Shown here: piece by piece, positions 15,612-24,229 of the stretch
Numbering within the stretch: the stretch's first letter is position 1
Layout: each line of letters starts with the position of its first letter
Source: Oscillospiraceae bacterium
GTDB taxonomy: Bacteria > Bacillota > Clostridia > Oscillospirales > CAG-272
NCBI GenBank assembly: GCA_009779295.1
Contig: WREN01000003.1
Coordinates: 1 to 32,664, forward strand
Direction: 5' to 3'
DNA length: 32,664 nucleotides
The notes under the pieces: model-generated
What the model was told of the DNA's origin: nothing
What the model saw: only the letters and a program-made list of their open reading frames with translations
The model's database searches: none
Position numbers and translations under genes: made by a program

Positions 15612-18600
15612 ATGGATAGATATTACAAAAAAAACAGATGTACGGTATATACTGAAAAGAAACGGGAAATAATACTAAAAAACGCGGAAAGCTGCGAACA
15701 GTTCCAAAAAATGACGGCTGCGGTACAAGCAAAAGCGGACAAATATTTAGGGTATTTAGACAAATTTTACGATATGATTATCGCGGAAGGATTGCCCCGA
15801 TGGTATTTTATCGGCGCCCAAAGGGATCTGGAACGGTTTAAATGCCGGTACTGCGGCGTGGACATCAGCGCCGAATACGGGCTTTACGGATGGAAAACCG
15901 ATCCGCTCAACCATGAATGGAAAGTACAGTGTCCCGGCTGTCTGCGCTGGTTTCCTTCAAACGATTTCGGCGGCTATTACCGCCTTGGACTGGACGAGCA
16001 CGGTATATTCAATCCGGAACTCGCCCGCGCGAAAAACGACGCTCTGGTTGCTGACGGCAAAGACGGCTATCTTAAAAATCTCCTGTATCCTGAAAAAGGC
16101 GACGGCTGGGGAGTGGACGACGGTTTCGGGTATCGTACGGGTATAATCTATCCGAACGGCGCTGTCGAAATGCATACGTATATTGCGTATTATATACATG
16201 AGGGGCTATGGAACTGCGCGGACAGCGTCAATAACGCGCTTTATACATTCAGGGACGCTTACCTATGTACCGGCGAAATAAAATACGGGCGCGCCGGCGC
16301 GATTTTGCTTGACCGTATAGCGGACTTTTACCCCGGTTATGAATATTTCATGTGGCATGATTTCCGCGATGACTTGTATCGCGGAAAAATAAAGGATTGT
16401 ATCTGGGAGTGTTTCATCTCCGCGGAATTTTGTTTGTCATACGACGCTCTTTTCCCTGCGTACGAAGATACGGAAGTCATTGAATACCTGCGCGGAAAGT
16501 CTGAACGGTTCAAATTGGATAATCCAAAAAACAGCGCGGCGGCTATCCGTAAAAATATAGAAAACGGCATACTAAAAACAGTTTTTGAAAGCGCAGTCGA
16601 TAAAAAGATTTGCGGGAATTTCGGGATGACCCAGCACGCTGTCACTGCCGCGGCGGTTGTGCTTGATACAATGCCGGAAACCGGCGAATGGCTGGACTGG
16701 GTGATGGCGGCGGGGGAAGCTAATCCGTCCGGTACCTGCGAGAATCCGCCGAAACTCAGGGGAGGTAACGTGTTGGCGCAGCTCACGGAGATTGTTGACA
16801 GAGACGGCATGGGAAATGAATCTTCGCCCGGATACAATAACCTATGGAACACCGAACTCATAGGTATGGCCGAACTGTTGTATAATTACGATAAATATCC
16901 GTCTGCCGACCTTTATAAGAACCCGAAATTCATGAGGATGTTTTATCCCCAGGTACCTCTGATTTTAGCGGATTATTATACCGCGCAGATCGCGGACTCA
17001 GGCGGAACGGCGAACGCCGGTTTCTGCTTCACCGCTCGTCAGGCGGTTACAGCATTCCGAAAGACTGGTAATCCGATTTTCGCGCAGGCGCTTTATTTGA
17101 TAAATGGTCGCTCCGTTGAGGGATTGACCGAGGGAATCAACGCGGAAGACCCTAAAAAAATTCAAACGGACGTTTTAAACGTCATAAAAGAACATGGCGA
17201 ATTAAATACCGGCAGCGAAATGCTGACCGGCTACGGATTTGCCGTACTCCGCGACGGCACGCAGGGCGATTTCTGGATGTATTTCGGAACCGCCGACATG
17301 CACGGTCACTCCGATTCACTGAATCTTGGGATCGACGCATATGGATTGAATATGGCGCCGGATCTCGGATACCCTGAGGAAACGGCATGTCAGCCCAACC
17401 GTGTGCAATGGGTATCCGCGACTATATCGCACAACACGGTGACTGTCGATGAACAGGTGCAGGTCAAATACCGCGCCGGAAAACGCGGATATCCGCTTCA
17501 CTTTGACGACTCAGGGCGTGTAAAACTCATGGACATAAAGCAGATTGATACATATGTGCAGACTGACGAATACCGCCGGACGGTCGTAATGATCAAAGTT
17601 GACGACATGGTTAGTTACGGAATTGATTTTTTCCGCGTTACCGGCGGGAACGATCATATATTCAGTTTCCATTCGCAATCCGACCAAATATATGAAACGG
17701 AAAATTTATCGCTTGTGCCGCAGGAGACCGGAACATACGCAGATGCCGGTGTTCCGTGGGGACAAGACCCCGATACGGATGACACAAAATGGAACCCGAA
17801 TGACCTCCGGTATCCGGCGGGTTATACATGGCTGGATCAGGTCCGGCGCGCCGACTCTCCGGGAAGCGGATTTTCGGTCGATTTTGCCGTTACCGATTTT
17901 AAACAGGTATTGAAAGACGGCGGAAATCTGCATCTGCGCATGACGCAGCTCAACGATTTTGAATTGAGCGAGGTTTCGGTAGTACGCGGCAGACCGCCGG
18001 CGAAACCGAGCAATCCGAAAGCGCTTGAATATGTGCTTGCCCGCAGGACGGGAGAAAACCTTGATTCGCTGTTTACCACCGTATTCGAGCCGTACAAGGA
18101 CAGCCGATACATTGCCAAAATTGAAAACGTACCGGTTAAGTTGATCAAAAGCGGTAACCAACAACACAGCGCGGTGAAAGCGGTCAAAGTCACGCATCAA
18201 AACGGACGCGCGGATTATATCGTGTACGCCTCTGACAACACTGCTGCATACAGGGTGGACGATTTGTTCGATTTCCGCGGGTTTGTCGGAGTTTATATCG
18301 ATTCGTCAACTCCATACCGCTACGTCAACGACGGTGATATTCTCTTTGATAAGATAAACAAACCGGGCGCTTACACGGGCAAAGTGATCTCATTCACAAG
18401 AGAAATGTCGTTTGAAAACGCGATACAAATATCGGCTGAACAATCGGTCGATATATCTGAACTGCCCGGCAAGTATATATACGTTGAAAACGACGGAGTT
18501 CAGAACGGCGTGTACCGTATCGAAAAGGCAAAAACATTGGAAGACGGCAGTATTATGCTTGATACGGGAAAGGTGTCGCTGATAAACGGATTTATTGACA

Positions 18601-18677
18601 GAAACGACTATTCCAAAGGTTATACCTACAATATCTCACCGGAGCAAAAATACCGGATCCCGTTGCCGCGCGAATGA
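15612..18677 (+). CDS. Heparinase II/III-like polysaccharide lyase
   Basis: Large protein with the layout of heparinase II/III-type lyases: a helical toroid (about 180-520) and a beta-sandwich (about 540-900). The lyase motif is Y-F-G-T-A-D-M-H-G-H-S-D-S-L-N at about 557-571, followed by S-H-N-T-V-T-V-D-E near 604-612; these match the conserved His/Asn-bearing stretches around the active site. Near the N-terminus two C-x-x-C pairs (C78/C81 and C107/C110) form a zinc-knuckle-like insert. No signal peptide is present, so it appears cytoplasmic, acting on imported oligosaccharides. Such enzymes break uronate glycans by beta-elimination. Last gene of the uxaC operon, 27 bases after the binding protein, with AGGAG before the ATG. 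The substrate could be a heparin-, chondroitin-, alginate- or ulvan-like glycan; the sequence does not decide. Confidence 0.83.
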   Translation: MDRYYKKNRCTVYTEKKREIILKNAESCEQFQKMTAAVQAKADKYLGYLDKFYDMIIAEGLPRWYFIGAQRDLERFKCRYCGVDISAEYGLYGWKTDPLNHEWKVQCPGCLRWFPSNDFGGYYRLGLDEHGIFNPELARAKNDALVADGKDGYLKNLLYPEKGDGWGVDDGFGYRTGIIYPNGAVEMHTYIAYYIHEGLWNCADSVNNALYTFRDAYLCTGEIKYGRAGAILLDRIADFYPGYEYFMWHDFRDDLYRGKIKDCIWECFISAEFCLSYDALFPAYEDTEVIEYLRGKSERFKLDNPKNSAAAIRKNIENGILKTVFESAVDKKICGNFGMTQHAVTAAAVVLDTMPETGEWLDWVMAAGEANPSGTCENPPKLRGGNVLAQLTEIVDRDGMGNESSPGYNNLWNTELIGMAELLYNYDKYPSADLYKNPKFMRMFYPQVPLILADYYTAQIADSGGTANAGFCFTARQAVTAFRKTGNPIFAQALYLINGRSVEGLTEGINAEDPKKIQTDVLNVIKEHGELNTGSEMLTGYGFAVLRDGTQGDFWMYFGTADMHGHSDSLNLGIDAYGLNMAPDLGYPEETACQPNRVQWVSATISHNTVTVDEQVQVKYRAGKRGYPLHFDDSGRVKLMDIKQIDTYVQTDEYRRTVVMIKVDDMVSYGIDFFRVTGGNDHIFSFHSQSDQIYETENLSLVPQETGTYADAGVPWGQDPDTDDTKWNPNDLRYPAGYTWLDQVRRADSPGSGFSVDFAVTDFKQVLKDGGNLHLRMTQLNDFELSEVSVVRGRPPAKPSNPKALEYVLARRTGENLDSLFTTVFEPYKDSRYIAKIENVPVKLIKSGNQQHSAVKAVKVTHQNGRADYIVYASDNTAAYRVDDLFDFRGFVGVYIDSSTPYRYVNDGDILFDKINKPGAYTGKVISFTREMSFENAIQISAEQSVDISELPGKYIYVENDGVQNGVYRIEKAKTLEDGSIMLDTGKVSLINGFIDRNDYSKGYTYNISPEQKYRIPLPRE

Positions 18678-18720
18678 ATTTTTACCTGAATCGGATATAG
18701 ATATCATTTATTATAGTAGA

Positions 18721-18738
18721 AAACTAAACCGTTAGTTT
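18721..18738. promoter_or_regulatory. Palindrome upstream of the regulator promoter, possible operator
   Basis: AAACTAA (18721-18727) and TTAGTTT (18732-18738) are a perfect inverted repeat around ACCG, 22 bases before the -35 of the XRE gene. No U-tract follows, so it is not a terminator for the upstream operon. It may be a binding site for the regulator encoded next to it. Confidence 0.3.
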
Positions 18739-18760
18739 AGCTATCTAACTGAATATGTTA

Positions 18761-18789
18761 TTGCAATCCGCAGAATAATCACTTATAAT
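18761..18789 (+). promoter_or_regulatory. Promoter of the XRE regulator gene
   Basis: TTGCAA (18761-18766), 17-base spacer, TATAAT (18784-18789). It leaves a leader of about 45 bases with AGGTGAT before ATG 18841. Confidence 0.68.
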
Positions 18790-18840
18790 GATATTAGAAA
18801 CGGGCCTGTTTACTATTTAAATTGTAGGTGATAAACAAAA

Positions 18841-19947
18841 ATGAATATTTACATTGGGCAAAACATTAAAAAACTCAGAACGCAATGCAACGTCACGCAG
18901 GAAAAACTCGCGGATTATTTGAGCGTATCATATCAAGCTGTCAGCAAATGGGAGCGCGGCGAGGCGTACCCGGATATTACGACGCTTCCGGCGCTCGCGA
19001 GATTTTTCAACACAACGACCGACGAGCTTCTCGGCGTTGACAATGAAAAGTACGAAGCGGAGATACAAGCGTTTTTGGATGAGCATAATCGTTTGAAGAG
19101 TCTCGGCGGCGAACGTGAAAGCCGCGATTTGGCGCGTAATATGTTTGAGAAATATCCTCATGAATTTAGAGTTATGGATAAATATATGTGGGGTGTTTTC
19201 TACGATTTGGATTATGATTATGACAATCATCAAAACCTCCCCGATTGGCGGACGATACATGCGGATGAATTGATTCCATTGTGTGAGGAAATATTATCGG
19301 ATTGCACGGACGATGAAATACGCTTTTCTGCGTTACAATTACTTCGCATGATTTACACAGGTTTAAAAGATTTCGCAACAGCAGAATCATATTCCAAACG
19401 TATGCCAAAAAGTTACAGTCAAACTTATTACGAGCAACTCGAAGATATTTATTCAGAAAACGACCAAGATAAAAATATGTATTATTATCAATTCAATATT
19501 GTTAATATAGTTGATCAATTGTTCAGCAAGATAATATTTTTACCGTATCATGATTGCGACGAAAAAAATTGCATACGAATGTTTAAAGCTATTATTGATT
19601 TGTTCAAAGCAATATTTGATGATGGGAATTTAGGTTTATTTCATTGGGAAATAGCACGGTTGTATGAATATACCACCGAACAACAAATAAAATTGGGTGA
19701 ATATGAAGCGGCTCTGAATAATCTTGATACTGCTGCCGATCATTATGTTAAATATGATAATGTTCCCGGCGGTACAAAATATACATCTGTAATGACTAAC
19801 AGATTGACATTTGAACGAGATAAAATGTATTCTTCATTTAAGAATGGAATTTGTCCATATCAGTTTCAATATTACACCGAAGATAAAAGATTCGATCCAA
19901 TTCGTGATAATCCGCGTTTCCAATCTATACTCCAAAAACTAAAATAA
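18841..19947 (+). CDS. XRE-family transcriptional regulator with a long helical C-terminal domain
   Basis: The first ~65 residues are a Cro/CI-type helix-turn-helix: IGQNIKKLRTQCNVTQEKLADYLSVSYQAVSKWERGEAYPD is the standard pattern, ending in DELLG. The remaining 300 residues are helical, with Tyr- and Leu-rich stretches spaced like TPR repeats (for example CSALQLLRMIYTG-like and EYEAALNNLDTAADHY segments), which in related proteins sense a ligand or peptide. No membrane segment is seen. It has its own promoter and a terminator right after the stop codon, so it is a single-gene unit. It may regulate the uronate operon upstream, but nothing in the sequence proves it. Confidence 0.88.
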   Translation: MNIYIGQNIKKLRTQCNVTQEKLADYLSVSYQAVSKWERGEAYPDITTLPALARFFNTTTDELLGVDNEKYEAEIQAFLDEHNRLKSLGGERESRDLARNMFEKYPHEFRVMDKYMWGVFYDLDYDYDNHQNLPDWRTIHADELIPLCEEILSDCTDDEIRFSALQLLRMIYTGLKDFATAESYSKRMPKSYSQTYYEQLEDIYSENDQDKNMYYYQFNIVNIVDQLFSKIIFLPYHDCDEKNCIRMFKAIIDLFKAIFDDGNLGLFHWEIARLYEYTTEQQIKLGEYEAALNNLDTAADHYVKYDNVPGGTKYTSVMTNRLTFERDKMYSSFKNGICPYQFQYYTEDKRFDPIRDNPRFQSILQKLK

Positions 19948-19948
19948 A

Positions 19949-19982
19949 AGAAGGTTCGGATTTTTCCGAACCTTCTCTTTTT
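19949..19982. terminator. Strong bidirectional terminator between the regulator and groEL
   Basis: A perfect 12-bp stem AGAAGGTTCGGA/TCCGAACCTTCT (19949-19960 with 19965-19976) around a TTTT loop is followed by CTTTTT on the plus strand and by TTTTATTTT on the minus strand. It ends both convergent transcripts. Confidence 0.92.
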
Positions 19983-19991
19983 AAGTTTATC

Positions 19992-21635
19992 TTAATACAT
20001 ACCGTCCATGCCGCCCATACCGCCGCCGGGACCTCCGGGCATTGGGGGTGCTGGGGGTTCTTTCTTCTCAACAACCAACGCTTCGGTCGTGAGTACGATT
20101 GCCGCGATCGACGCCGCGTTCTGGAGTGCCGAACGTGAAACCTTCGTCGGGTCAACGATACCTACTTCCATCATATCGCAGTAAGTTTCCTTCGCCGCGT
20201 CGAACCCGTAACCGAGTTTGCCGCTTGTCTTGACTTTATCAACAACGACGGAGCCTTCGAATCCGGCGTTCTCAGCTATCTGACGGAGCGGTTCTTCGAG
20301 TGCGCGGAGAACGAGTTTGATACCCGTCTTTTCGTCGCCGTCCGCGCCTTCGAGCAGTTTCGCAACGTCGTTCATAACGTTCACATACACAACGCCGCCA
20401 CCTGCAACGATTCCTTCTTCAACAGCAGCCTTCGTAGCGTTGAGCGCATCCTCGATGCGGAGCTTTTTATCCTTCATCTCAACTTCTGTTGTCGCGCCGA
20501 CTTTGATAACAGCTACGCCGCCGGACAATTTCGCGAGTCTTTCCTGCAATTTTTCCCTGTCGAAATCGGATGTCGTGGTTTCGATGGAGGATTTGATCTG
20601 ACCGATTCTGCCTTTGATCTCATCAATCGAGCCTTCGCCGCCGACAATGATGGTGTTCTCTTTGTTGACTTTAACCTGTCTTGCGCGTCCGAGCTGAGCT
20701 ACGCCGGTTTCTTTGAGGTCAAGCCCGAGCTCTTCGGAAATAACTTCGCCGCCTGTGAGAATCGCGATGTCTCGGAGCATTTCTTTTCTGCGGTCGCCGA
20801 ATCCGGGAGCTTTAACAGCAACGCAAACGAACGTGCCGCGGAGTTTGTTGAGAACGAGAGTTGTCAAGGCTTCGCCTTCAACGTCTTCAGCGATGATTAT
20901 CAGCTTCTTCCCTGTCTGAACGATTTGCTCAAGCAACGGAAGGATTTCCTGAATGTTAGCGATTTTCTTGTCTGTGATGAGGATATAAGCGTCGTCGATA
21001 ATCGCTTCCATTTTGTCTGTATTCGTAACCATGTACGCCGAAATGTAACCGCGGTCGAATTGCATACCTTCAACAACTTCGCAGTATGTGTCGGTCGATT
21101 TGGATTCTTCAACGGTTATAACACCGTCAGCGGTAACCTTTTCCATAGCGTCGGCGATAAGCGTACCGATTACTTCGTCTGAAGCGGAAATTGTTCCGAC
21201 GCGGGTAATATCTTCCGAGCCGTTTACTTTCTTGGAAAGGTTCTTCATGCTCTCGACGGCTTTGTCAACCGCTTTATTGATACCCTTACGAACTATCATA
21301 GGGTTAGCGCCCGCGGTGACGTTTTTCATACCTTCGTTAATTAAAATCTGCGCGAATAAAGTCGCCGTCGTCGTACCGTCGCCGGCTACGTCGTTCGTTT
21401 TGGTAGCGACTTCTTTTACAAGCTGCGCGCCCATATTTTCCATTGCGTCATCGAGTTCGATTTCTTTCGCGATCGTAACGCCGTCGTTTGTGATGAGCGG
21501 CGCGCCGTATTTCTTGTCAAGAACAACGTTCCTGCCCTTTGGGCCGAGCGTAATTTTGACTGTGTTAGCCAATTTGTCAACGCCTCTGAGAAGCGCGTTC
21601 CTTGCGTCTATGCCGTGAATAATTTCTTTAGCCAT
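19992..21635 (-). CDS. groEL: Chaperonin GroEL (Hsp60)
   Basis: The 60-kDa chaperonin subunit, forming two stacked seven-membered rings that fold proteins with GroES and ATP. Full length at 547 residues. The ATP site motif G-D-G-T-T-T is at 85-90, with catalytic Asp at 86; family segments KYGAPLITNDGVTIAKEI and VEEGIVAGGGV are present, and the C-terminus ends in the usual Gly-Met-rich tail (GGMGGMDGMY). It is 15 bases after groES with GGAGGG before the ATG, and is under CIRCE control through groES. Confidence 0.99.
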   Translation of the reverse strand: MAKEIIHGIDARNALLRGVDKLANTVKITLGPKGRNVVLDKKYGAPLITNDGVTIAKEIELDDAMENMGAQLVKEVATKTNDVAGDGTTTATLFAQILINEGMKNVTAGANPMIVRKGINKAVDKAVESMKNLSKKVNGSEDITRVGTISASDEVIGTLIADAMEKVTADGVITVEESKSTDTYCEVVEGMQFDRGYISAYMVTNTDKMEAIIDDAYILITDKKIANIQEILPLLEQIVQTGKKLIIIAEDVEGEALTTLVLNKLRGTFVCVAVKAPGFGDRRKEMLRDIAILTGGEVISEELGLDLKETGVAQLGRARQVKVNKENTIIVGGEGSIDEIKGRIGQIKSSIETTTSDFDREKLQERLAKLSGGVAVIKVGATTEVEMKDKKLRIEDALNATKAAVEEGIVAGGGVVYVNVMNDVAKLLEGADGDEKTGIKLVLRALEEPLRQIAENAGFEGSVVVDKVKTSGKLGYGFDAAKETYCDMMEVGIVDPTKVSRSALQNAASIAAIVLTTEALVVEKKEPPAPPMPGGPGGGMGGMDGMY

Positions 21636-21650
21636 TTGTCTTTCCCTCCA

Positions 21651-21935
21651 TTAATCAACAATCGCGAGTATATCGCTCTGTTTTACAATAACGTATTCAT
21701 TTTCGCCGACTTTAACTTCCGTTCCGGAATATTTGCTTGTGATAACCTTATCTCCGACTTTAACGGCCATAACGATGTCTTTGCCTTCGACGTTGCCGCC
21801 AGGTCCGACAGCGATAATTTCCGCTACCTGAGGTTTTTCTTTAGCAGTTCCCGCCAATATAATACCGCTTTTTGTTGTTTCTTCAGCTTCAAGCATTTTA
21901 ATAACGACGCGGTCTGCCAATGGTTTAATATTCAT
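21651..21935 (-). CDS. groES: Co-chaperonin GroES (Hsp10)
   Basis: The 10-kDa lid of the GroEL chamber, 94 residues, which is the normal length. It begins NIKPLADRVVIK, has the mobile-loop region EEETTKSGIILAG-like near 15-30 and ends with the VKQSDILAIVD strand typical of the family. The ATG at 21935 has AGGAGG upstream. First gene of the groESL operon; promoter and CIRCE lie just before it. Confidence 0.99.
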   Translation of the reverse strand: MNIKPLADRVVIKMLEAEETTKSGIILAGTAKEKPQVAEIIAVGPGGNVEGKDIVMAVKVGDKVITSKYSGTEVKVGENEYVIVKQSDILAIVD

Positions 21936-21965
21936 GTTTAATTTTTCCTCCTAAATTTAGACTGT

Positions 21966-21992
21966 TTAGCACTCAATATAATCGAGTGCTAA
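21966..21992 (-). promoter_or_regulatory. CIRCE operator (HrcA site)
   Basis: TTAGCACTC (21966-21974), nine-base spacer, GAGTGCTAA (21984-21992): a perfect match to the CIRCE consensus bound by the HrcA repressor. It lies just after the expected transcription start and in the leader of groES. Confidence 0.98.
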
Positions 21993-22003
21993 TATTTGAT
22001 AAT

Positions 22004-22032
22004 ATTATAAACTATAAATCAAGAAAAATCAA
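22004..22032 (-). promoter_or_regulatory. groESL promoter
   Basis: Minus strand: TTGATT (22032-22027), 17-base spacer, TATAAT (22009-22004). The start site would be near 21997, immediately upstream of CIRCE. Confidence 0.85.
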
Positions 22033-22058
22033 GGGTTTTTGCATTAATTTACATATTT

Positions 22059-22086
22059 TTAACATTCTTATAACAGAGAGTGCTAA
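22059..22086 (-). promoter_or_regulatory. Degenerate second CIRCE-like element
   Basis: A perfect CIRCE half-site GAGTGCTAA (22078-22086) is preceded at ten bases by TTAACATTC (22059-22067), 7 of 9 matches to the other half. It lies upstream of the groESL -35 and overlaps the amidohydrolase stop codon. The spacer is one base too long, so its strength is doubtful. Confidence 0.35.
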
Positions 22087-22967
22087 AGTTTCAGCAGCCT
22101 CTCCGCGTTGAGATGGGCAATCTTTTGGAATATCTCCTCCGAAATACTGTTATTGTCTCTTAAACCGATTATGAACTCACACAAATTGAATCCTTGTTGA
22201 TAATAGCAAATATCCGTACCGAACATCGTGCGGTCGTGAAATTCGTTTAAGAAGCTGACGGCGTATTCGGGGTCGCGCATCATCGCGTTCGAGCCGCTGC
22301 CCGCCGACAAATCGACCCACAGGTTCGGGTACTCGCGCATCAGTTGCGGAACTCTCCCTTCTTTATAGACTTTATAAGTCGGGTAAGTCAGATGATCGCC
22401 GGGATTTTTCAATTCCGATATTTCCGCCCAGAACGACGGACCGTGCCCGATGAAGATCAAATCCTTGAACTTGTTCAGGCAATATTCAAGCTGCGGCATA
22501 CCCGGTTCGTCATAGATTCCGTAACCGCTGTCGAGCCTGCCCGTCATGTCGAAAAGCAGCGGGATCCCGGCTTTTTCTACGTGTCCTAACAAATTTAATA
22601 CGCGCGGGTCCTTCCACGGCATATTCGGCATGAATTCGCCGATTCCCTTGCAGCCCAATTTCATGTAGTGGTCCAATAAAATTCCCATAGGAGAATTCGA
22701 GGAATTTGACAACGCGCGGGGGTCAATATTACAAAACGGTATCCATTGACCATTTGATTCGTTTGCGAAATCAATAATTTCACCAACAGACTGCGGGATA
22801 TAGACCTCAGGATGTACGATCGGCAGTAACGCCGCGCGCGTTATATTCATTTTCGCGTGCGTTTCTTTCAATTGTTCAGGGTCGATGAACAGCATCTGTC
22901 CGCCGCCTGACGGGTATTGGTATTTATATACGTGAGAATGTATGTCAAAAAACATTTTTTTCACCAT
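22083..22967 (-). CDS. Amidohydrolase-family TIM-barrel hydrolase (PF04909)
   Basis: The product has the metal-site pattern of amidohydrolase family 2: F-F-D-I-H-S-H near the start, an F-I-G-H-G strand near 173-177 and M-F-G-T-D-I near 251-256 that supplies the metal-binding Asp. Relatives include decarboxylases, lactonases and dicarboxylate hydrolases, so the reaction cannot be fixed. No signal peptide. The ATG at 22967 shares its A with the stop codon of the oxidoreductase gene (TAATG), so the two are coupled and probably act in one pathway, for example oxidation of a cyclic polyol or sugar followed by ring opening (inference). In-frame GTG and ATG at residues 2 and 5 are alternative starts. 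Confidence 0.83.
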   Translation of the reverse strand: MVKKMFFDIHSHVYKYQYPSGGGQMLFIDPEQLKETHAKMNITRAALLPIVHPEVYIPQSVGEIIDFANESNGQWIPFCNIDPRALSNSSNSPMGILLDHYMKLGCKGIGEFMPNMPWKDPRVLNLLGHVEKAGIPLLFDMTGRLDSGYGIYDEPGMPQLEYCLNKFKDLIFIGHGPSFWAEISELKNPGDHLTYPTYKVYKEGRVPQLMREYPNLWVDLSAGSGSNAMMRDPEYAVSFLNEFHDRTMFGTDICYYQQGFNLCEFIIGLRDNNSISEEIFQKIAHLNAERLLKL

Positions 22968-24055
22968 TATATCGTAAACGTAACGTCTACTTCCTTTCCC
23001 GATTGACTCGATCTGATGATGCCGTCGATGATAGCTTGGTTGTAAATAATTTGGCTTGTCGGTATGGGAGCCGGTCCGCCTGTCAGTACAGCGTCCACAA
23101 ACGCCCGTACTTTGTTAAAAAACAAATTGCTTTTCTCGTCGTTTATAAGCGGAATGGGCGTAGCCGTTGGCTGCCCCAGCATATCGTGGTAGAGCGTTAT
23201 CTGCCCGACCGCGCCGTCCCACGCGCCGCCCCACAGCTCGTAATGCGGCTGTTTAACTTTTAGTCCTGCCTCTTTGCCGAGGAACAGGAAATCGCCGGTG
23301 GTATCCATGTGCATCGCCCACGACATACGGAAGTCGAGCGTGATACCGCTTTCAAGCCTTACGAACGCCGACGAAAAGTCGTCAACTTCAAACTTATCAT
23401 AATTTCCCGCGTTATATTTCGGACTCGTACCGAAATGATTATATGCGACCGCCGAAACCGTCAAGGGCTTGGGATAACCGATAGAATTCATCGCAAAATC
23501 TAATGCGTAGCAGCCAATATCTGCCAACGCTCCGACTCCCGCTTTTTCTTTGCTTATAAACGTGCCGCCGGGCATACCGCGTCTGCGTCCGCCTCCCGTT
23601 TGTACGTAATAAACTTCGCCCAATGCGCCGGATGAAATTATTTCTTTCACTTTTTGAAAATTCTTTCCGTATCTGGGTTGGAATCCGATAGAAACGCTCT
23701 TGCCGGATTTTTGTTCCGCGCGTACAATGTCGATCGCCTGCCGGATCGTTAAGCACATGGGTTTTTCGAGCAACACGTGACATCCGGCTTCAAGCGCTTT
23801 AACCGCGCATTCCGCGTGCGTTGAGTTATACGTGCAAACGCTCACCGCGTCAAGCCCGAGCTTCAATAACTCGTCCGCACTTTCAAAATCTTCCGCATTT
23901 TCAAAGCCGTTGCGGTCGAGATATTCCCTCGCTTTGCCGGGGATAATATCCGCTCCGCCGACAATCTCGACGTCCGCCATTTGTTTATAACAGTTGATAT
24001 GAGCGCCTGCTATACCGCCGGTTCCGATTATGCCTATGCGTAATTTTTTATCCAT
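22967..24055 (-). CDS. Gfo/Idh/MocA-family NAD(P)-dependent oxidoreductase
   Basis: Two-domain dehydrogenase of sugars, inositols or related alcohols. The N-terminal Rossmann fold shows G-T-G-G-I-A (11-16) and the E-K-P motif (97-99), whose Lys is catalytic. The C-terminal domain has ALADIGCYALDFA near 175-187; the usual catalytic His of this stretch is Tyr here, as in the branch related to dihydrodiol dehydrogenases. The length of 362 is typical. AGGAGG lies 11 bases before the ATG. The following amidohydrolase shares its start with this stop. It has its own promoter downstream of a terminator, so it is not part of the ABC operon before it. Confidence 0.92.
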   Translation of the reverse strand: MDKKLRIGIIGTGGIAGAHINCYKQMADVEIVGGADIIPGKAREYLDRNGFENAEDFESADELLKLGLDAVSVCTYNSTHAECAVKALEAGCHVLLEKPMCLTIRQAIDIVRAEQKSGKSVSIGFQPRYGKNFQKVKEIISSGALGEVYYVQTGGGRRRGMPGGTFISKEKAGVGALADIGCYALDFAMNSIGYPKPLTVSAVAYNHFGTSPKYNAGNYDKFEVDDFSSAFVRLESGITLDFRMSWAMHMDTTGDFLFLGKEAGLKVKQPHYELWGGAWDGAVGQITLYHDMLGQPTATPIPLINDEKSNLFFNKVRAFVDAVLTGGPAPIPTSQIIYNQAIIDGIIRSSQSGKEVDVTFTI

Positions 24056-24092
24056 AAATTTTATATCCTCCTGTATTTTATTTTCGTTACTA

Positions 24093-24121
24093 ATTATATA
24101 CTAAAAAAAAATATAAAACAA
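24093..24121 (-). promoter_or_regulatory. Promoter of the oxidoreductase-amidohydrolase operon
   Basis: Minus strand: TTGTTT (24121-24116), 17-base spacer, TATAAT (24098-24093), leaving a leader of about 30 bases that carries AGGAGG. Confidence 0.55.
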
Positions 24122-24149
24122 GGAAGAAAGTGTTAATAAAAATTAATAA

Positions 24150-24223
24150 AAAATAAAATTAGAACGAGCTTGGGGTCACTCGTTCTAATTTATTATATTT
24201 AAAGAGGGATTTGGGGGTTTACG
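24150..24223 (-). ncRNA. Candidate short C-rich small RNA ending at a terminator
   Basis: A minus-strand promoter (TTGCAT 24258-24253, 17 bases, TATAAT 24235-24230) stands downstream of the ABC ATPase stop and only about 35 bases before a strong hairpin terminator. A transcript from about 24223 would be some 70 nt with no reading frame. It carries C-rich unpaired stretches (ACCCCCAAATCCCTC and, in the loop, GACCCC), like the UCCC-motif small RNAs of Firmicutes that bind ribosome binding sites. This is inference from promoter, composition and terminator only. Confidence 0.33.
24156..24191 (-). terminator. Hairpin terminator after the ABC importer operon
   Basis: Perfect 13-bp stem AAATTAGAACGAG/CTCGTTCTAATTT (24156-24168 with 24179-24191), ten-base loop, followed on the minus strand by TTTATTTTTTATT. 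It could end both the ABC operon and the candidate small RNA. Confidence 0.8.
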
Positions 24224-24229
24224 TTTTAT

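Noticed and set aside
18678..18760. Terminator after the heparinase-like gene
   Set aside because: The inverted repeats there (CTAAAC/GTTTAG and AAACTAA/TTAGTTT) have no following U-run; the operon end is not marked by a clear hairpin.
24156..24191. Riboswitch or T-box for the oxidoreductase operon
   Set aside because: No conserved riboswitch core or T-box was recognised, and the operon has its own promoter (24093-24121) downstream of the hairpin. A plain terminator explains it.
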